Shown here in pieces: positions 23,496 to 32,057 of a stretch of 64,000 nucleotides of DNA. The stretch comes from CAVQSS01 sp963746605 (GTDB taxonomy: Bacteria; Desulfobacterota; RBG-13-43-22). The translations under genes and the position numbers were made by a program. The notes below the pieces were generated by a model, which was given only the letters and a program-made list of their open reading frames with translations, had not been told where the DNA came from and did no database searches. Position 1 is the stretch's first letter, and each line of letters starts with the position of its first letter. Where the stretch lies: positions 31,376 to 95,375 of the forward strand of contig CAVVCH010000042.1 in the NCBI GenBank assembly GCA_963746605.1. Direction: 5' to 3'.

Positions 23496-25511
23496 ATGCT
23501 TGAATCAGCCGAGTCAGGAAAAGGGTATTGGGGACGGATCCTTTGGGTGGATTTATCCGCCGGGAAAACGGCCGTTGAGGAATTGGATGATGCCCTCTAC
23601 CAAAAATTCCTGAGCGGGGTCGGACTGGGGGCCAAGGTCCTCTGGGACCGAATGCCGGTCGGGATCGAACCGCTGGGACCTGAAAATGTCCTGGGTTTCA
23701 CTACCGGCCTGTTGACCGACACGGGGAGCCTTTTTACCGGTCGGTTCACCGTGGTGGGGAAATCCCCCCTTTCCGGCGGCTGGGGAGATGCCAATTGCGG
23801 CGGCTATTTTTCACCCTGGCTGAAACGCTGCGGTCTGGATGCCGTTTTTTTCACCGGAGCCGGCGCACGCCCCCAGTACCTATATTTGGATGACCAAAAC
23901 GCCGAATTGAAAGACGCCTCGGACCTCTGGGGTCTGGACGCCATCGAAACGGAAACGCGATTGAAGGAACGACACGGAACTCGGGCGCAGGTGGCCTGCA
24001 TCGGGCCGGCCGGGGAAAAATTGAGTCTTATCTCCGGAATCGTAACCGATCGGGGAAGAATAGCCGCCCGGAGCGGACTGGGGGCGGTCATGGGTTCCAA
24101 AAAGCTGAAGGCCGTGGTCGCCGCCGGGACCCTGAGGGTGGGGGTTTTTGACCGCACCCGAATCAACCGTCTCAGCCAGGACTTCCAGAAACAGCTTTCC
24201 AGAAAGAAAGGCCTGGAACGGTTCTTGACCGACGGCCTCCTCGGCACCATAGGAAAGATCACCCGCCGCAGCCGGATCTATCCCCGGCAACCGGCCGACC
24301 TGTGGCGTCTCCTGCTTCGCAAATTCGGGACCACGGCCCTGACCGCCATGAGTGCCGAAAGCGGTGACAGCCCGATCAAGAATTGGAGCGGGGTGGGAAC
24401 CCGTGATTTTCCTCTTTCTCGGTCTCAGAAGATCGGGGCCGAAGCCGTGCGCCGGTACGAGACCAAGAAATACGGTTGTTTTTCCTGTCCGCTGCATTGC
24501 GGCGGATTCATGAAAATCGAAGAGGGCCCCTATCCTATCCCGGAAATGCATAAAATCGAATATGAAACACTCTGCGCTTTCGGCGGCCTGCTGCTCAACG
24601 ACGATCTCTTCGCCATTTTGAAAATCAATGATTTGTTGAACCGGGCCGGCATGGACTCCATCTCCTGCGGCGGGGTTGTGGCCTTGGCCATCGAATGTTT
24701 TGAAAATGGAATCCTGACTCTGGAGGATACGGGAGGGCTGGAATTGCGCTGGGGCAGCGCCCCGGCTATTCTGGCGTTGACCGAAAAAATAATCAGGCGC
24801 GAAGGGCTGGGAGATCTTCTGGCCGATGGGGTAAAAAGAGCGGCGGAAAGGCTGGGCCGTGGTTCGGAGCAATTTGCCGTTCATTGCGGAGGCGTAGAGC
24901 CTCCCATGCATGACCCTAAATTCGACCCCGGGTTCGGAACGGCCTATGTCTGCGAACCGGCGCCGGGCCGCCACACCGTTTCCTCCTACACCTATCTGGA
25001 TCTGCAATTTCTGGAAAAAAAATTCCCCCGGGCGAAAAAAGTCCCATTCCTGACCACCCACAAGGAAAAATACCGGGCCGACAACAAGGGGGAGGCCCAG
25101 GCCGTGGACAGCTTCTACAAGATGTTGATCGACGGCGCCGGGGCCTGTCTTTTCGGCACCCAGATAGGAGGAAATTTTCCGCTTTGCGAGTGGCTGAACG
25201 CGGCCACCGGCTGGAAAAATTCCCCGGAGGAGTATCTGGTCATCGGCGAACGGATCGAACAGCTTCGCCAGGCCTTTAACCTCCGGGAAGGCTTGAACCC
25301 CAGAAAAGATTTTCGCCCCCACCCCCGTCTTTTCGGCGACCCGCCCGCATCCCGGGGACCGACCAAAGGGATTACCCTGGATGGGGAAGCTTTAACCAAC
25401 GGTTTCTATCAGGCGATGGGGTGGGATCGGGAGACCGCCAAACCCAACAAGGATCGTCTGATTGAATTAGGACTCGAGGAAGTCGTCGGCGTCCTCTATA
25501 AGCAGGGGTAG
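23496..25511 (+). CDS. Aldehyde ferredoxin oxidoreductase family enzyme
   Basis: 671 aa, slightly longer than classic AOR. The N-terminal domain (GYWGRILWVDLSAGK) and the tungstopterin region (GRFTVVGKSPLSGGWGDANC) are followed by the 4Fe-4S motif CFSCPLHCGGF near residue 328 and the late Cys in GACLFGTQ. These enzymes use a tungsten bis-pterin cofactor and ferredoxin to oxidise aldehydes or reduce carboxylates in anaerobes; some family members act on other substrates such as benzoyl-CoA. No MoaD-like gene is adjacent. A TusA-like gene converges on it 102 nt downstream. The C-terminus of a second AOR is at 32058. Confidence 0.92.
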   Translation: MLESAESGKGYWGRILWVDLSAGKTAVEELDDALYQKFLSGVGLGAKVLWDRMPVGIEPLGPENVLGFTTGLLTDTGSLFTGRFTVVGKSPLSGGWGDANCGGYFSPWLKRCGLDAVFFTGAGARPQYLYLDDQNAELKDASDLWGLDAIETETRLKERHGTRAQVACIGPAGEKLSLISGIVTDRGRIAARSGLGAVMGSKKLKAVVAAGTLRVGVFDRTRINRLSQDFQKQLSRKKGLERFLTDGLLGTIGKITRRSRIYPRQPADLWRLLLRKFGTTALTAMSAESGDSPIKNWSGVGTRDFPLSRSQKIGAEAVRRYETKKYGCFSCPLHCGGFMKIEEGPYPIPEMHKIEYETLCAFGGLLLNDDLFAILKINDLLNRAGMDSISCGGVVALAIECFENGILTLEDTGGLELRWGSAPAILALTEKIIRREGLGDLLADGVKRAAERLGRGSEQFAVHCGGVEPPMHDPKFDPGFGTAYVCEPAPGRHTVSSYTYLDLQFLEKKFPRAKKVPFLTTHKEKYRADNKGEAQAVDSFYKMLIDGAGACLFGTQIGGNFPLCEWLNAATGWKNSPEEYLVIGERIEQLRQAFNLREGLNPRKDFRPHPRLFGDPPASRGPTKGITLDGEALTNGFYQAMGWDRETAKPNKDRLIELGLEEVVGVLYKQG

Positions 25512-25613
25512 TTGGAAAGGACCCCGGACCCTGAGAAAGCGATCCGGGGGGTTGGAGGGTTAGCTGAGGAGGGAGGGAACTATTTGTGGCAAGAGAAAAA
25601 ATCCTTACGCTTT

Positions 25614-25865
25614 TCACTTCGTTCCTTTTTGAATAAACAAATTGAAGAATTCACCGTTTCGATGATCGCCGATCAGGGATTTACCCGTCGACCGCGAAAT
25701 AAGGGATACGAGATCCTCCCGAACACCATCATGGTTGCCGATGATTTCGAGGATAGTCCCTTCCGGGATTTCCTTGAGACGCTTCTGAAATCGGAGCAGC
25801 GAGATGGGGCAACTCGCGTCCCTGAGATCCATCGTACAGTCAGGTTTTATTCTTGAATCTTCCAT
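25614..25865 (-). CDS. TusA-like sulfur carrier protein
   Basis: 83 aa from the ATG at 25865. The fold signature is MDLRDASCPISLLRFQKRLK followed by EIPEGTILEIIGNHDGVREDL. The active Cys lies in SCPIS, where Ser replaces the usual second Pro of CPxP. TusA proteins relay persulfide sulfur, for example to tRNA thiolation, molybdopterin enzymes or Dsr systems. A sigma-54-type promoter precedes it. Being next to a tungstopterin enzyme is suggestive, since sulfuration of the cofactor is a known TusA-type role, but that is inference. Confidence 0.75.
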   Translation of the reverse strand: MEDSRIKPDCTMDLRDASCPISLLRFQKRLKEIPEGTILEIIGNHDGVREDLVSLISRSTGKSLIGDHRNGEFFNLFIQKGTK

Positions 25866-25880
25866 GCTGTTGTTATACGT

Positions 25881-25897
25881 AAGCAATCCCCATGCCA
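25881..25897 (-). promoter_or_regulatory. Sigma-54 (-24/-12) promoter of the tusA-like gene
   Basis: On the minus strand, TGGCAT (25897-25892), five bases GGGGA, then TTGCTT (25886-25881) reproduces the TGGCAy-N5-TTGCw consensus with the invariant GG and GC. The predicted start is near 25871, which leaves only about 6 nt before the ATG at 25865, so the message may be near leaderless or start at a later Met (25832). Confidence 0.6.
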
Positions 25898-26116
25898 GGT
25901 AGTCCGCTGCAAAACAATTGGAAAACCCAAACATTACGTGAAATTTCAAATGGGAACCTCGGGAGCAATCCCAGCCCGATATCCCGAACAAAAGCAAACC
26001 ATCTTGCAACCTATTAAAAAAACAATGTTCTTTTCATGCGCCGACATAAATGGCACCCTTGGACGGACTGTCGTCCCGGCCATCGCGATTATCCCCTCGG
26101 GTTAACAGGATTGAGG

Positions 26117-26129
26117 GTTGCGTGGCAAC
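26117..26129. promoter_or_regulatory. Palindrome GTTGC-GTG-GCAAC, candidate activator site
   Basis: A 13-nt dyad in an AT-rich region, 71 nt before the sigma-54 activator gene and about 230 nt upstream of the divergent sigma-54 promoter. The position suits an enhancer-type site for the Fis-type HTH of that regulator. The rest of 25898-26199 holds repeated TTAAC/GTTAA words and no gene. Confidence 0.35.
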
Positions 26130-26199
26130 ATTAACATGATTAACATTAATTAACAGTTGACAACTAATTTCATTAACGGGGAGGACGGTGAAATAGGAA

Positions 26200-27588
26200 A
26201 TGGGAGAGATAAGCCGCATAAAACCGGAAGACTGTTCGGTGTATTGGGAATCGGTGGTGGAAACCATGAAGGACGGGTTGCTGATTGTCGACACCGAGGG
26301 GACGATTGTATTTATCAATCCGGCGGCTGAGGAAATTACCGGTTATAAAAAAGAGGATGTGGTGGGTCTTCCCTGTACTGTCTTTGAGGGCGATACGTGC
26401 ATGCAGCAAACCGCCGAGGGAAAAGTTAAACAGTGCAATCTCTTCAAGATGGGAAAGGTGTCCAAGCGACGGTGTGTTATTAGACGCAAGGACGGATCAC
26501 CCGCTTACTTGTTGAAAAACGCCACAGTTTTAAGGGACTCCGAAGGGGAGGCTATCGGGGGAGTGGAAACACTAACCGACATCTCCGAGCAATTAAAAAG
26601 GGATCAGGAGATCGAATATCTAAAAAAGGAACTAACCCAGGAACACGGCTTTCACGGGATAATCGGCGCCTCGTCGGTGATGCAAGCGGTCTATGATCTC
26701 GTTCAGAACGCGGCCGAGTCCGAAGCCCCGGTGGTCATCCTGGGGGAAAGTGGAACGGGCAAGGAATTGGTGGCCTCCGCCATCCACCGCCTTAGTCAGC
26801 GGGCTGAAGGTCCGTTCATCAAGGTAAGCTGCGCTTCACTGAATGAATCCTTGCTGGAGAGCGAACTCTTCGGCCACGTAAAAGGGGCTTTCACCGGTGC
26901 CGACCGTCTCCGGGTGGGGCGTTTCGAGGCCGCCAACCGGGGAAGCCTTTTCCTGGATGAAATCGGGGATCTGCCTCCCTCGGTTCAGGTCAAACTGCTC
27001 CGGGTTGTCCAGGAAAAAGAGATCGAACGGGTAGGCAGCCAGACCCCTATCACCACCGACGTTCGGCTTATCTCGGCCACCAACCGGGAATTAAAAGAAC
27101 TGGTCGATCAAGGGGTCTTTCGGGAAGACCTGTTTTACCGCCTGAACGTCATCCCCATTCGCATCCCGCCCCTTCGGGATCGAAAAGAGGATATCCCCTT
27201 GCTGACCGATTCGGTCATGGCCAAGATCCGCCTCCGGGGTTTGAAAAATATTCAGGGGCTGAGCCCGGAGGCCATGGACCAGTTGATGAATTATTACTGG
27301 CCGGGGAATATCCGCGAACTGATCAATGTGCTGGAGTATGCCTTTGTGGTCTGCAAGGAGAAGTGGATCCGCAGCGAACACCTGCCCGGGTACCTGATTC
27401 ATGAACGGCCCCGGAAATACCGTGCAGAAAAGCAGAAAACGGAAGGATCCCGGGGCCCGGGAGAGTTGGAAAAAATCCTGCTGGCCCTGGAACAATCCCA
27501 GGGCAAGAAAGCCGAGGCCGCCCGAAGATTGGGCCTGAGCCGGGTCACCCTCTGGAAAAAAATGAAGAAGTATAATCTGGTAGCCTAA
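26200..27588 (+). CDS. PAS-containing sigma-54-dependent transcriptional activator
   Basis: 462 aa. An N-terminal PAS domain (about residues 10-130, with Cys at CTVFEGDTCMQQ and QCNLF that could bind a metal, cluster or heme) precedes an AAA+ domain (about 145-380). That domain has Walker A GESGTGKE, the sigma-54 contact loop GAFTGA and Walker B LFLDEIGD. A Fis-type HTH follows (about 425-460, KAEAARRLGLSRVTLWKKM). It is divergent from the tusA-like gene, which has a -24/-12 promoter, so that gene and perhaps others in the sulfur or redox neighbourhood are likely targets. Confidence 0.92.
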   Translation: MGEISRIKPEDCSVYWESVVETMKDGLLIVDTEGTIVFINPAAEEITGYKKEDVVGLPCTVFEGDTCMQQTAEGKVKQCNLFKMGKVSKRRCVIRRKDGSPAYLLKNATVLRDSEGEAIGGVETLTDISEQLKRDQEIEYLKKELTQEHGFHGIIGASSVMQAVYDLVQNAAESEAPVVILGESGTGKELVASAIHRLSQRAEGPFIKVSCASLNESLLESELFGHVKGAFTGADRLRVGRFEAANRGSLFLDEIGDLPPSVQVKLLRVVQEKEIERVGSQTPITTDVRLISATNRELKELVDQGVFREDLFYRLNVIPIRIPPLRDRKEDIPLLTDSVMAKIRLRGLKNIQGLSPEAMDQLMNYYWPGNIRELINVLEYAFVVCKEKWIRSEHLPGYLIHERPRKYRAEKQKTEGSRGPGELEKILLALEQSQGKKAEAARRLGLSRVTLWKKMKKYNLVA

Positions 27589-27599
27589 ACCAGAGAGTG

Positions 27600-27790
27600 C
27601 TTGTCATTCTGAGCGAATGCGAAGAATCTCGTTTTTTCAACCTGTTCAGAGATCCTTCGTCGGAGTCTATCCTGAGCCGAAAACGAGACCCTTCGCGGAG
27701 TTTATCCTGAGCCGAATCCAGATATTTACCCGCCGTTGGCGGAAGACTCAGGATGACAGCAGGCGAAGGGCTCAGGGTGACGGTTTGGGA
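27600..27790. repeat. Intergenic repeat cluster (GAGCGAATGCGAAG / CCTTCGC...CTGAG words)
   Basis: The 289-nt gap after the sigma-54 regulator is filled by repeated words GTCATTCTGAGCGAA, ATCCTGAGCCGAA (twice, at about 27668 and 27705) and complementary CTCAGGATGACAG and CTCAGGGTGACGG. These are typical of short dispersed palindromes. No coding capacity. Confidence 0.55.
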
Positions 27791-27877
27791 CTATTGGCGA
27801 GGTTATCCCCTTTTCCCTTTGGCCGTTAACCGTTAGCACCTTCAAGGCGGATCCGCTTCGCAAGCCCTGCCCCGCGG

Positions 27878-28606
27878 TTATTTCGGTCCCATAGTCCCGG
27901 CGGAGACCGGTTTGATCGTAAAGGTTACGGGGGTTGATAAGATAAAGGCCGCCTCTGACCCGGCGAGCAAAGTAATATCGGACTGGCCGGTGACCCAGGC
28001 TAAAATCCCTCCGGTACCGCCTCCTATCCCCATTCCTATCAGAGTTCCGGCCGTCTTTCCCAGGAGAGAACCCAGACCCACCCCCACGATCCCGCCTCCG
28101 GCGACCAGGCTGATGGTTCGAAAGGCGTTGGATTTCCCCGCCTTGATGAACGGTTCGGTGGAAAAAGAATAGCCCCTTTGATCCGGCAATACCAACCGGG
28201 ATAAGTGAAGCTCCAACGAACCTCCCCCCCAAAATCGGCCGACCGGGACTGCCTTGGAGACAAAGCCCTCCAGCGGCGACCCCATGGGCGCGATGACCTG
28301 ACCGCTTACCGTCAAGGGTTCTTTGAGGGTGGCCGAAAAGGTGGAACCGGCCCGAAGGACAGAGGCCCGAAGGGCTTGGTTCATCTGACTCCGGATCAAG
28401 GTCCCCTTCGGCAAGGTGACCTGAATGGTTTCAGGGACCGCCGGTGTCGGGACTGGAGTCCCCTTCTTCTTGGCTGCCGGGGCTGAGGTGGCCCCTTTTT
28501 TGCTGCCCATGCCCCAAAGGTAGGGGAGATGGATCGCCGGAAAAAGAGTCAACAGAAAAACCAATCCCAGGACTACTGAAAAAACTCTTTTTGTTTCTTG
28601 ACCCAT
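27878..28606 (-). CDS. Secreted or membrane-anchored glycine-zipper protein, unknown function
   Basis: 242 aa. An N-terminal hydrophobic segment (about residues 9-30) is followed by a Pro/Ala/Lys linker. A beta-rich domain (about 65-160) has LPKGTLIRSQMNQALRAS, TFSATLKEPLTVSGQVIAP and EGFVSKAVPVGRFWGGGSLE. A glycine-zipper stretch of Gly-x3-Gly repeats (about 170-205) precedes the C-terminal strand. This layout recurs in uncharacterised envelope proteins. It is the last gene of a leftward pair behind acyl-CoA dehydrogenase. The function is unknown. Confidence 0.65.
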   Translation of the reverse strand: MGQETKRVFSVVLGLVFLLTLFPAIHLPYLWGMGSKKGATSAPAAKKKGTPVPTPAVPETIQVTLPKGTLIRSQMNQALRASVLRAGSTFSATLKEPLTVSGQVIAPMGSPLEGFVSKAVPVGRFWGGGSLELHLSRLVLPDQRGYSFSTEPFIKAGKSNAFRTISLVAGGGIVGVGLGSLLGKTAGTLIGMGIGGGTGGILAWVTGQSDITLLAGSEAAFILSTPVTFTIKPVSAGTMGPK

Positions 28607-28663
28607 AGTTTCAGCGACAGTGAACCTTCCGAGGGCGGATCCTTATCCAAATTCCTCCGAAGG

Positions 28664-29809
28664 CTACAATCCCATTTCCTTGGAAATCACCACTTTCATA
28701 ATATCCGAGGTTCCGCCCCCCACCAGCGGGAAAAAGGAGTCCCGCAGAAAACGCTGCGCCGGATATTCCATCATCAGCCCGTAACCCCCGAAGACGGTGA
28801 GGGCTTGCCGGCAGATATAGTTGGCCGCTTCCGAGGCCACCAGTTTGGCCAGGGCGGCCTCTTGAATGATTTTTTCGCCTCGATCCGCCTTCCAGGCCGC
28901 ATAATAGGTAATCAATTCCGTGGTCTTCAAGCGGGCCAGCATGTCCACCAGGCGAAAGCGTACGGCTTGAAAACTGCCGATGGTTTTTCCGAACTGTTCC
29001 CGTTCCTGAGCATATTTGAGCGCCGCCAGGTAAGCGGCCTTGGCCACACCCAGGGAGAGGCCGGCGGTCATGACCCGATCGTCCACCAGGGATTGGTTGA
29101 TGTTAAACAAGCCCATATCCTCTTCGCCCAACAGGCACTCCGCCGGGATTCGCACGTTGTCCAGTACCAGTTCTGCGGTATCGGAGCAATGAATGGTGAA
29201 TTTTTCCAGTTTTCGGCCCACGGAAAACCCCGGCGTTTTGGTATCCAATAAAAAGAGGGAAATCCCTTTAAAGCCTTTTCCCGGTGTGGTTCGGGCCGCG
29301 ATGGTTATGAAGGAGGCCACCGTCCCATTGGTAGTGAATATCTTGGTCCCGTTCAAAACATAGTGATCGCCGTCGCGTTCGGCTTTGGTCCGGATCGCCG
29401 CCGCATCCGACCCGGCGTTGGGTTCGGTCAGACCGAAGGCCCCGATCATTTTTCCCTGGAGCGCGGGGACCAGGTATTTCTGTTTCAGGTCCTCGCTCCC
29501 CCATTTATTGACGCCATAGGTTGCGGTGGAGGTATGCATGGCGATGCCGGCGGCGATGCCCAATGACCCCCGGGCCAGTTCTTCACAGAATATGGTGTGA
29601 TACACATGGGGTTCCTCCAGACCGGAACCGCCGTAGGCTTCGGGATATTTGATCCCCAGATACCCCAGTTTCCCTAATTCAAGTATGATGTCCCGGGGAA
29701 ACTCCCCGGACGCATCGAATTGTTCCGCAACCGGGACGATCCGGTCGTCCACATATCGGGCAATCTGTCTGCGAAATTCGTTTTGTTCTTCGGTAAATTC
29801 AAAATCCAT
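28664..29809 (-). CDS. Acyl-CoA dehydrogenase
   Basis: 381 aa, standard length. The FAD and substrate regions are clear: FGLTEPNAGSDAAAIRTKAE, FTTNGTVASFITIAAR, AQEREQFGKTIGSFQAVRF and GGYGLMMEYPAQRFLRD. The C-terminal motif reads GGGTSDIMK, so the Glu of the common YEGT catalytic motif is Gly. As in isovaleryl- and long-chain-type enzymes, the base must lie elsewhere. Substrate not assignable. It may serve anaerobic acyl-CoA metabolism with the divergently encoded carboxyltransferase at 30329. Confidence 0.9.
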   Translation of the reverse strand: MDFEFTEEQNEFRRQIARYVDDRIVPVAEQFDASGEFPRDIILELGKLGYLGIKYPEAYGGSGLEEPHVYHTIFCEELARGSLGIAAGIAMHTSTATYGVNKWGSEDLKQKYLVPALQGKMIGAFGLTEPNAGSDAAAIRTKAERDGDHYVLNGTKIFTTNGTVASFITIAARTTPGKGFKGISLFLLDTKTPGFSVGRKLEKFTIHCSDTAELVLDNVRIPAECLLGEEDMGLFNINQSLVDDRVMTAGLSLGVAKAAYLAALKYAQEREQFGKTIGSFQAVRFRLVDMLARLKTTELITYYAAWKADRGEKIIQEAALAKLVASEAANYICRQALTVFGGYGLMMEYPAQRFLRDSFFPLVGGGTSDIMKVVISKEMGL

Positions 29810-29841
29810 AACCGCGCCCTTTCGTTCGTGTAAGAGGATTC

Positions 29842-30024
29842 AATACGAAAATAAAATCGAACACCGCTTTTTAGGTCTTTTTCCTGGGTAGTCATACCGG
29901 ACTTGATCCGGTATCCAGGACCTCCGGAGCTTATCCGAGGCTGGATTCCGGATCGCGCTTCGCTTGTCCGGAATGACGAATCTTGGTCAATCCTTATTTT
30001 CATGCCTCGGGTGCCCGCCCCGGA
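29842..30024 (+). repeat. Dispersed 183-bp repeat, copy 1
   Basis: Closely similar to 39201-39384 over its full length. It contains two palindromic modules, CATACCGG...CCGGTATCC and GATTCCGGA...TCCGGAATGACG. Both copies lie in intergenic DNA upstream of minus-strand genes (acyl-CoA dehydrogenase here, the epimerase there). Confidence 0.85.
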
Positions 30025-30143
30025 CATATGGGTTTAGTATGGATCTAAAATAGTAAAAAAATGGGGGGATTGTCAACCGCATTCCACTGAGGGGGGTCTC
30101 TCGCCCGCTCCGCTCGAGCTCTCAGAGATCGCAGAGAATCATT

Positions 30144-30179
30144 TTTTTGGCTGCCGTTGAGAGGGACGGCAGCCAAAAA
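30144..30179. terminator. Strong bidirectional terminator-like hairpin in a divergent gap
   Basis: TTTTTGGCTGCCGT (30144-30157) and ACGGCAGCCAAAAA (30166-30179) form a perfect 14-bp stem with an 8-nt loop and T-tracts on both strands. The flanking genes point away from it (29809 leftward, 30329 rightward), so it terminates no visible gene. It may mark a lost gene, a small RNA or an attenuator for the carboxyltransferase. Confidence 0.8.
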
Positions 30180-30328
30180 CTACTTCAGGCCTTCAACGAT
30201 TATGACTTTTTCCCAAGGCGGCAGACCGGATTTCGGGTTGGGGCTAAGACTAATTCCCATTTTGCCCTTGACTCCGCTTCTCCCCTTTTTCTATACTTTG
30301 ACCCTATATAAGCATATTCCATGTAAAA

Positions 30329-31900
30329 ATGAGGAGATACCAAGTGGAGAAAACACACCGGAGCGAACTGGAGCGGCTGGAGCGGCTGCAGGAAAAGGCC
30401 CGCCTGGGCGGCGGGATCAAGGCCATTGAAAAGCGTCATGCCCTGGGCAAATTGACGGCCCGGGAACGATTGGGACTCCTCTTCGATCCGGGAAGCTTCG
30501 TGGAAATGAACGACCTGGCGGAAACCCAGTCGCGCGATTTCGGCATGCAGGAAAAGAAAGTCCCGGGCGACGGCGTGGTCATCGGCTACGGAAACGTCGA
30601 CGGGCGCCTGACCTTTGCCTATGCCCAGGACGCCACGGTCCTGGGTGGGTCGGTCGGCGCCATCCACGGCGAAAAGATCTGCCGCATCATGGAGGAAGCT
30701 CTGAAAGTCAAAGCCCCGCTGGTGGGTTTGAACGATTCCGGCGGGGGCCGTTTGAACGAAGGTTTTTTTGCCTCCAAAAGCGTGGCCGGCATGTTTTTCC
30801 GCAACACCGCCGCCTCGGGAGTCATTCCCCAGATCTCCGCCATTATGGGGAGCTGCGCCGGCGTGGCCGTCTATTCCCCGGCCATCACCGATTTCATCAT
30901 CATGGTCGAGAAGACCAGTCACATGATCATCACCGGGCCGGCGGTCATCAAATCGGTGACCGGCGAGGAAGTATCCATGGAGGAATTGGGCGGTTCCAAG
31001 GTGCACAGCCAGGTCACCGGCACCGCCCATTTCGTGGCCAAGAACGATGAAGACTGCATCCGCCTGATCAAGAAACTACTCGCCTACCTGCCGGCCAGCA
31101 ACGAGGAGGAACCCCCGGTGGCGCCCTGCGCGGACGACCCGGAGCGGACCGATGACACTTTGGAACAAGTCGTCCCGGCCGACTTTCGCAAGGCCTATGA
31201 CATGCGCCAGGTCATTGTCCGGGTGATCGATCAGGGGGATTTTTTCGAGATACTGCCCAAATTCGCCAAGAACATCATTATCGGGTTCGGACGCCTGGAA
31301 GGCCGGACCGTCGGTCTGGTGGCCAACCAGCCCAAGATCTGGGCCGGAAGCCTGGATTCGGACGCCGCCGACAAGGCGGCCCGGTTCATCCGCTTCTGCG
31401 ATTCTTTCAATATCCCGCTGATCAATTTTGTGGATGTTCCCGGCTATCTCCCCGGGGTCAAGCAGGAACACGGCGGGATCATCCGCCACGGGGCCAAGAT
31501 GCTGTATGCTTATGCCGAAGCCACGGTGCCGAAAATCACCCTGGCCCTCCGAAAAGAGTACGGCGGCGCCGTCATGGCCATGTGCTGCGTGGGCATGGGA
31601 GTGGATCTGATGCTGGCCTGGCCTATCGCCCAACTGGTAGTGCTGGATACGGCCACCGCGGTGGACCTGATCTTCCGCAAGGAGATCACCGAGGCTGGGG
31701 ATGCCCAAGCCTTCCGCCAGGAAAAAATCGACCAATACGATTACAAATTTTCCAACCCCTTCCATGCGGCTTCCAATATGCTGGTGGACCAGGTGATCAA
31801 GCCCAGCGAGACCCGGCCCCAGTTGATCAAGGCCCTGCGGATGCTGCGAAAGAAGAAGAGACCGGTCCCTTTTCGGCGGCATGGGAATATTCCCCTTTAA
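30329..31900 (+). CDS. Acyl-CoA carboxylase beta subunit (carboxyltransferase)
   Basis: 523 aa carboxyltransferase of the propionyl-/methylmalonyl-CoA group, with N-terminal and C-terminal crotonase-like halves (about 20-265 and 280-520). Visible signatures: GKLTARERL, NDSGGGRLNEG (acyl-CoA oxyanion region), GSCAGVAVYSPA, a long VDVPGYLPGVKQEHGGIIRH motif and LRKEYGGAVMAM. It can work with biotin carboxylase (PCC) or in a sodium-pumping decarboxylase; no biotin carrier or second subunit is adjacent, so the complex is not determined. Start ATG 30329 or GTG 30344. Confidence 0.9.
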   Translation: MRRYQVEKTHRSELERLERLQEKARLGGGIKAIEKRHALGKLTARERLGLLFDPGSFVEMNDLAETQSRDFGMQEKKVPGDGVVIGYGNVDGRLTFAYAQDATVLGGSVGAIHGEKICRIMEEALKVKAPLVGLNDSGGGRLNEGFFASKSVAGMFFRNTAASGVIPQISAIMGSCAGVAVYSPAITDFIIMVEKTSHMIITGPAVIKSVTGEEVSMEELGGSKVHSQVTGTAHFVAKNDEDCIRLIKKLLAYLPASNEEEPPVAPCADDPERTDDTLEQVVPADFRKAYDMRQVIVRVIDQGDFFEILPKFAKNIIIGFGRLEGRTVGLVANQPKIWAGSLDSDAADKAARFIRFCDSFNIPLINFVDVPGYLPGVKQEHGGIIRHGAKMLYAYAEATVPKITLALRKEYGGAVMAMCCVGMGVDLMLAWPIAQLVVLDTATAVDLIFRKEITEAGDAQAFRQEKIDQYDYKFSNPFHAASNMLVDQVIKPSETRPQLIKALRMLRKKKRPVPFRRHGNIPL

Positions 31901-32057
31901 ACCCGGGGCATCACCCGAACCGGGAGGCGACCCGCCGTGTCGTTCCGGAAATAAATATGGCAACCACAGGGGCGTTCTCCACCCCTAACGCAACGTTGAA
32001 TAGCCTTCGGTCTCTTTCCCATTCAAGCTTTCTCACCCTAATGGTACCCGTCGCTCC

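Noticed and set aside
23880..25322. 480-codon minus-strand frame opposite the AOR gene
   Set aside because: No domain and typical shadow composition; the plus strand encodes an intact AOR.
25512..25856. Plus-strand frame directly after the AOR stop that might be a MoaD-like partner
   Set aside because: No ThiS/MoaD fold or terminal Gly-Gly; the minus strand of the same stretch encodes a recognisable TusA-like protein.
28598..29251. 217-codon plus-strand frame opposite acyl-CoA dehydrogenase
   Set aside because: Shadow of the conserved minus-strand gene; no domain.
31076..31963. 295-codon minus-strand frame opposite the carboxyltransferase
   Set aside because: His/Gln/Asp-rich shadow of conserved plus-strand codons; no start signal.
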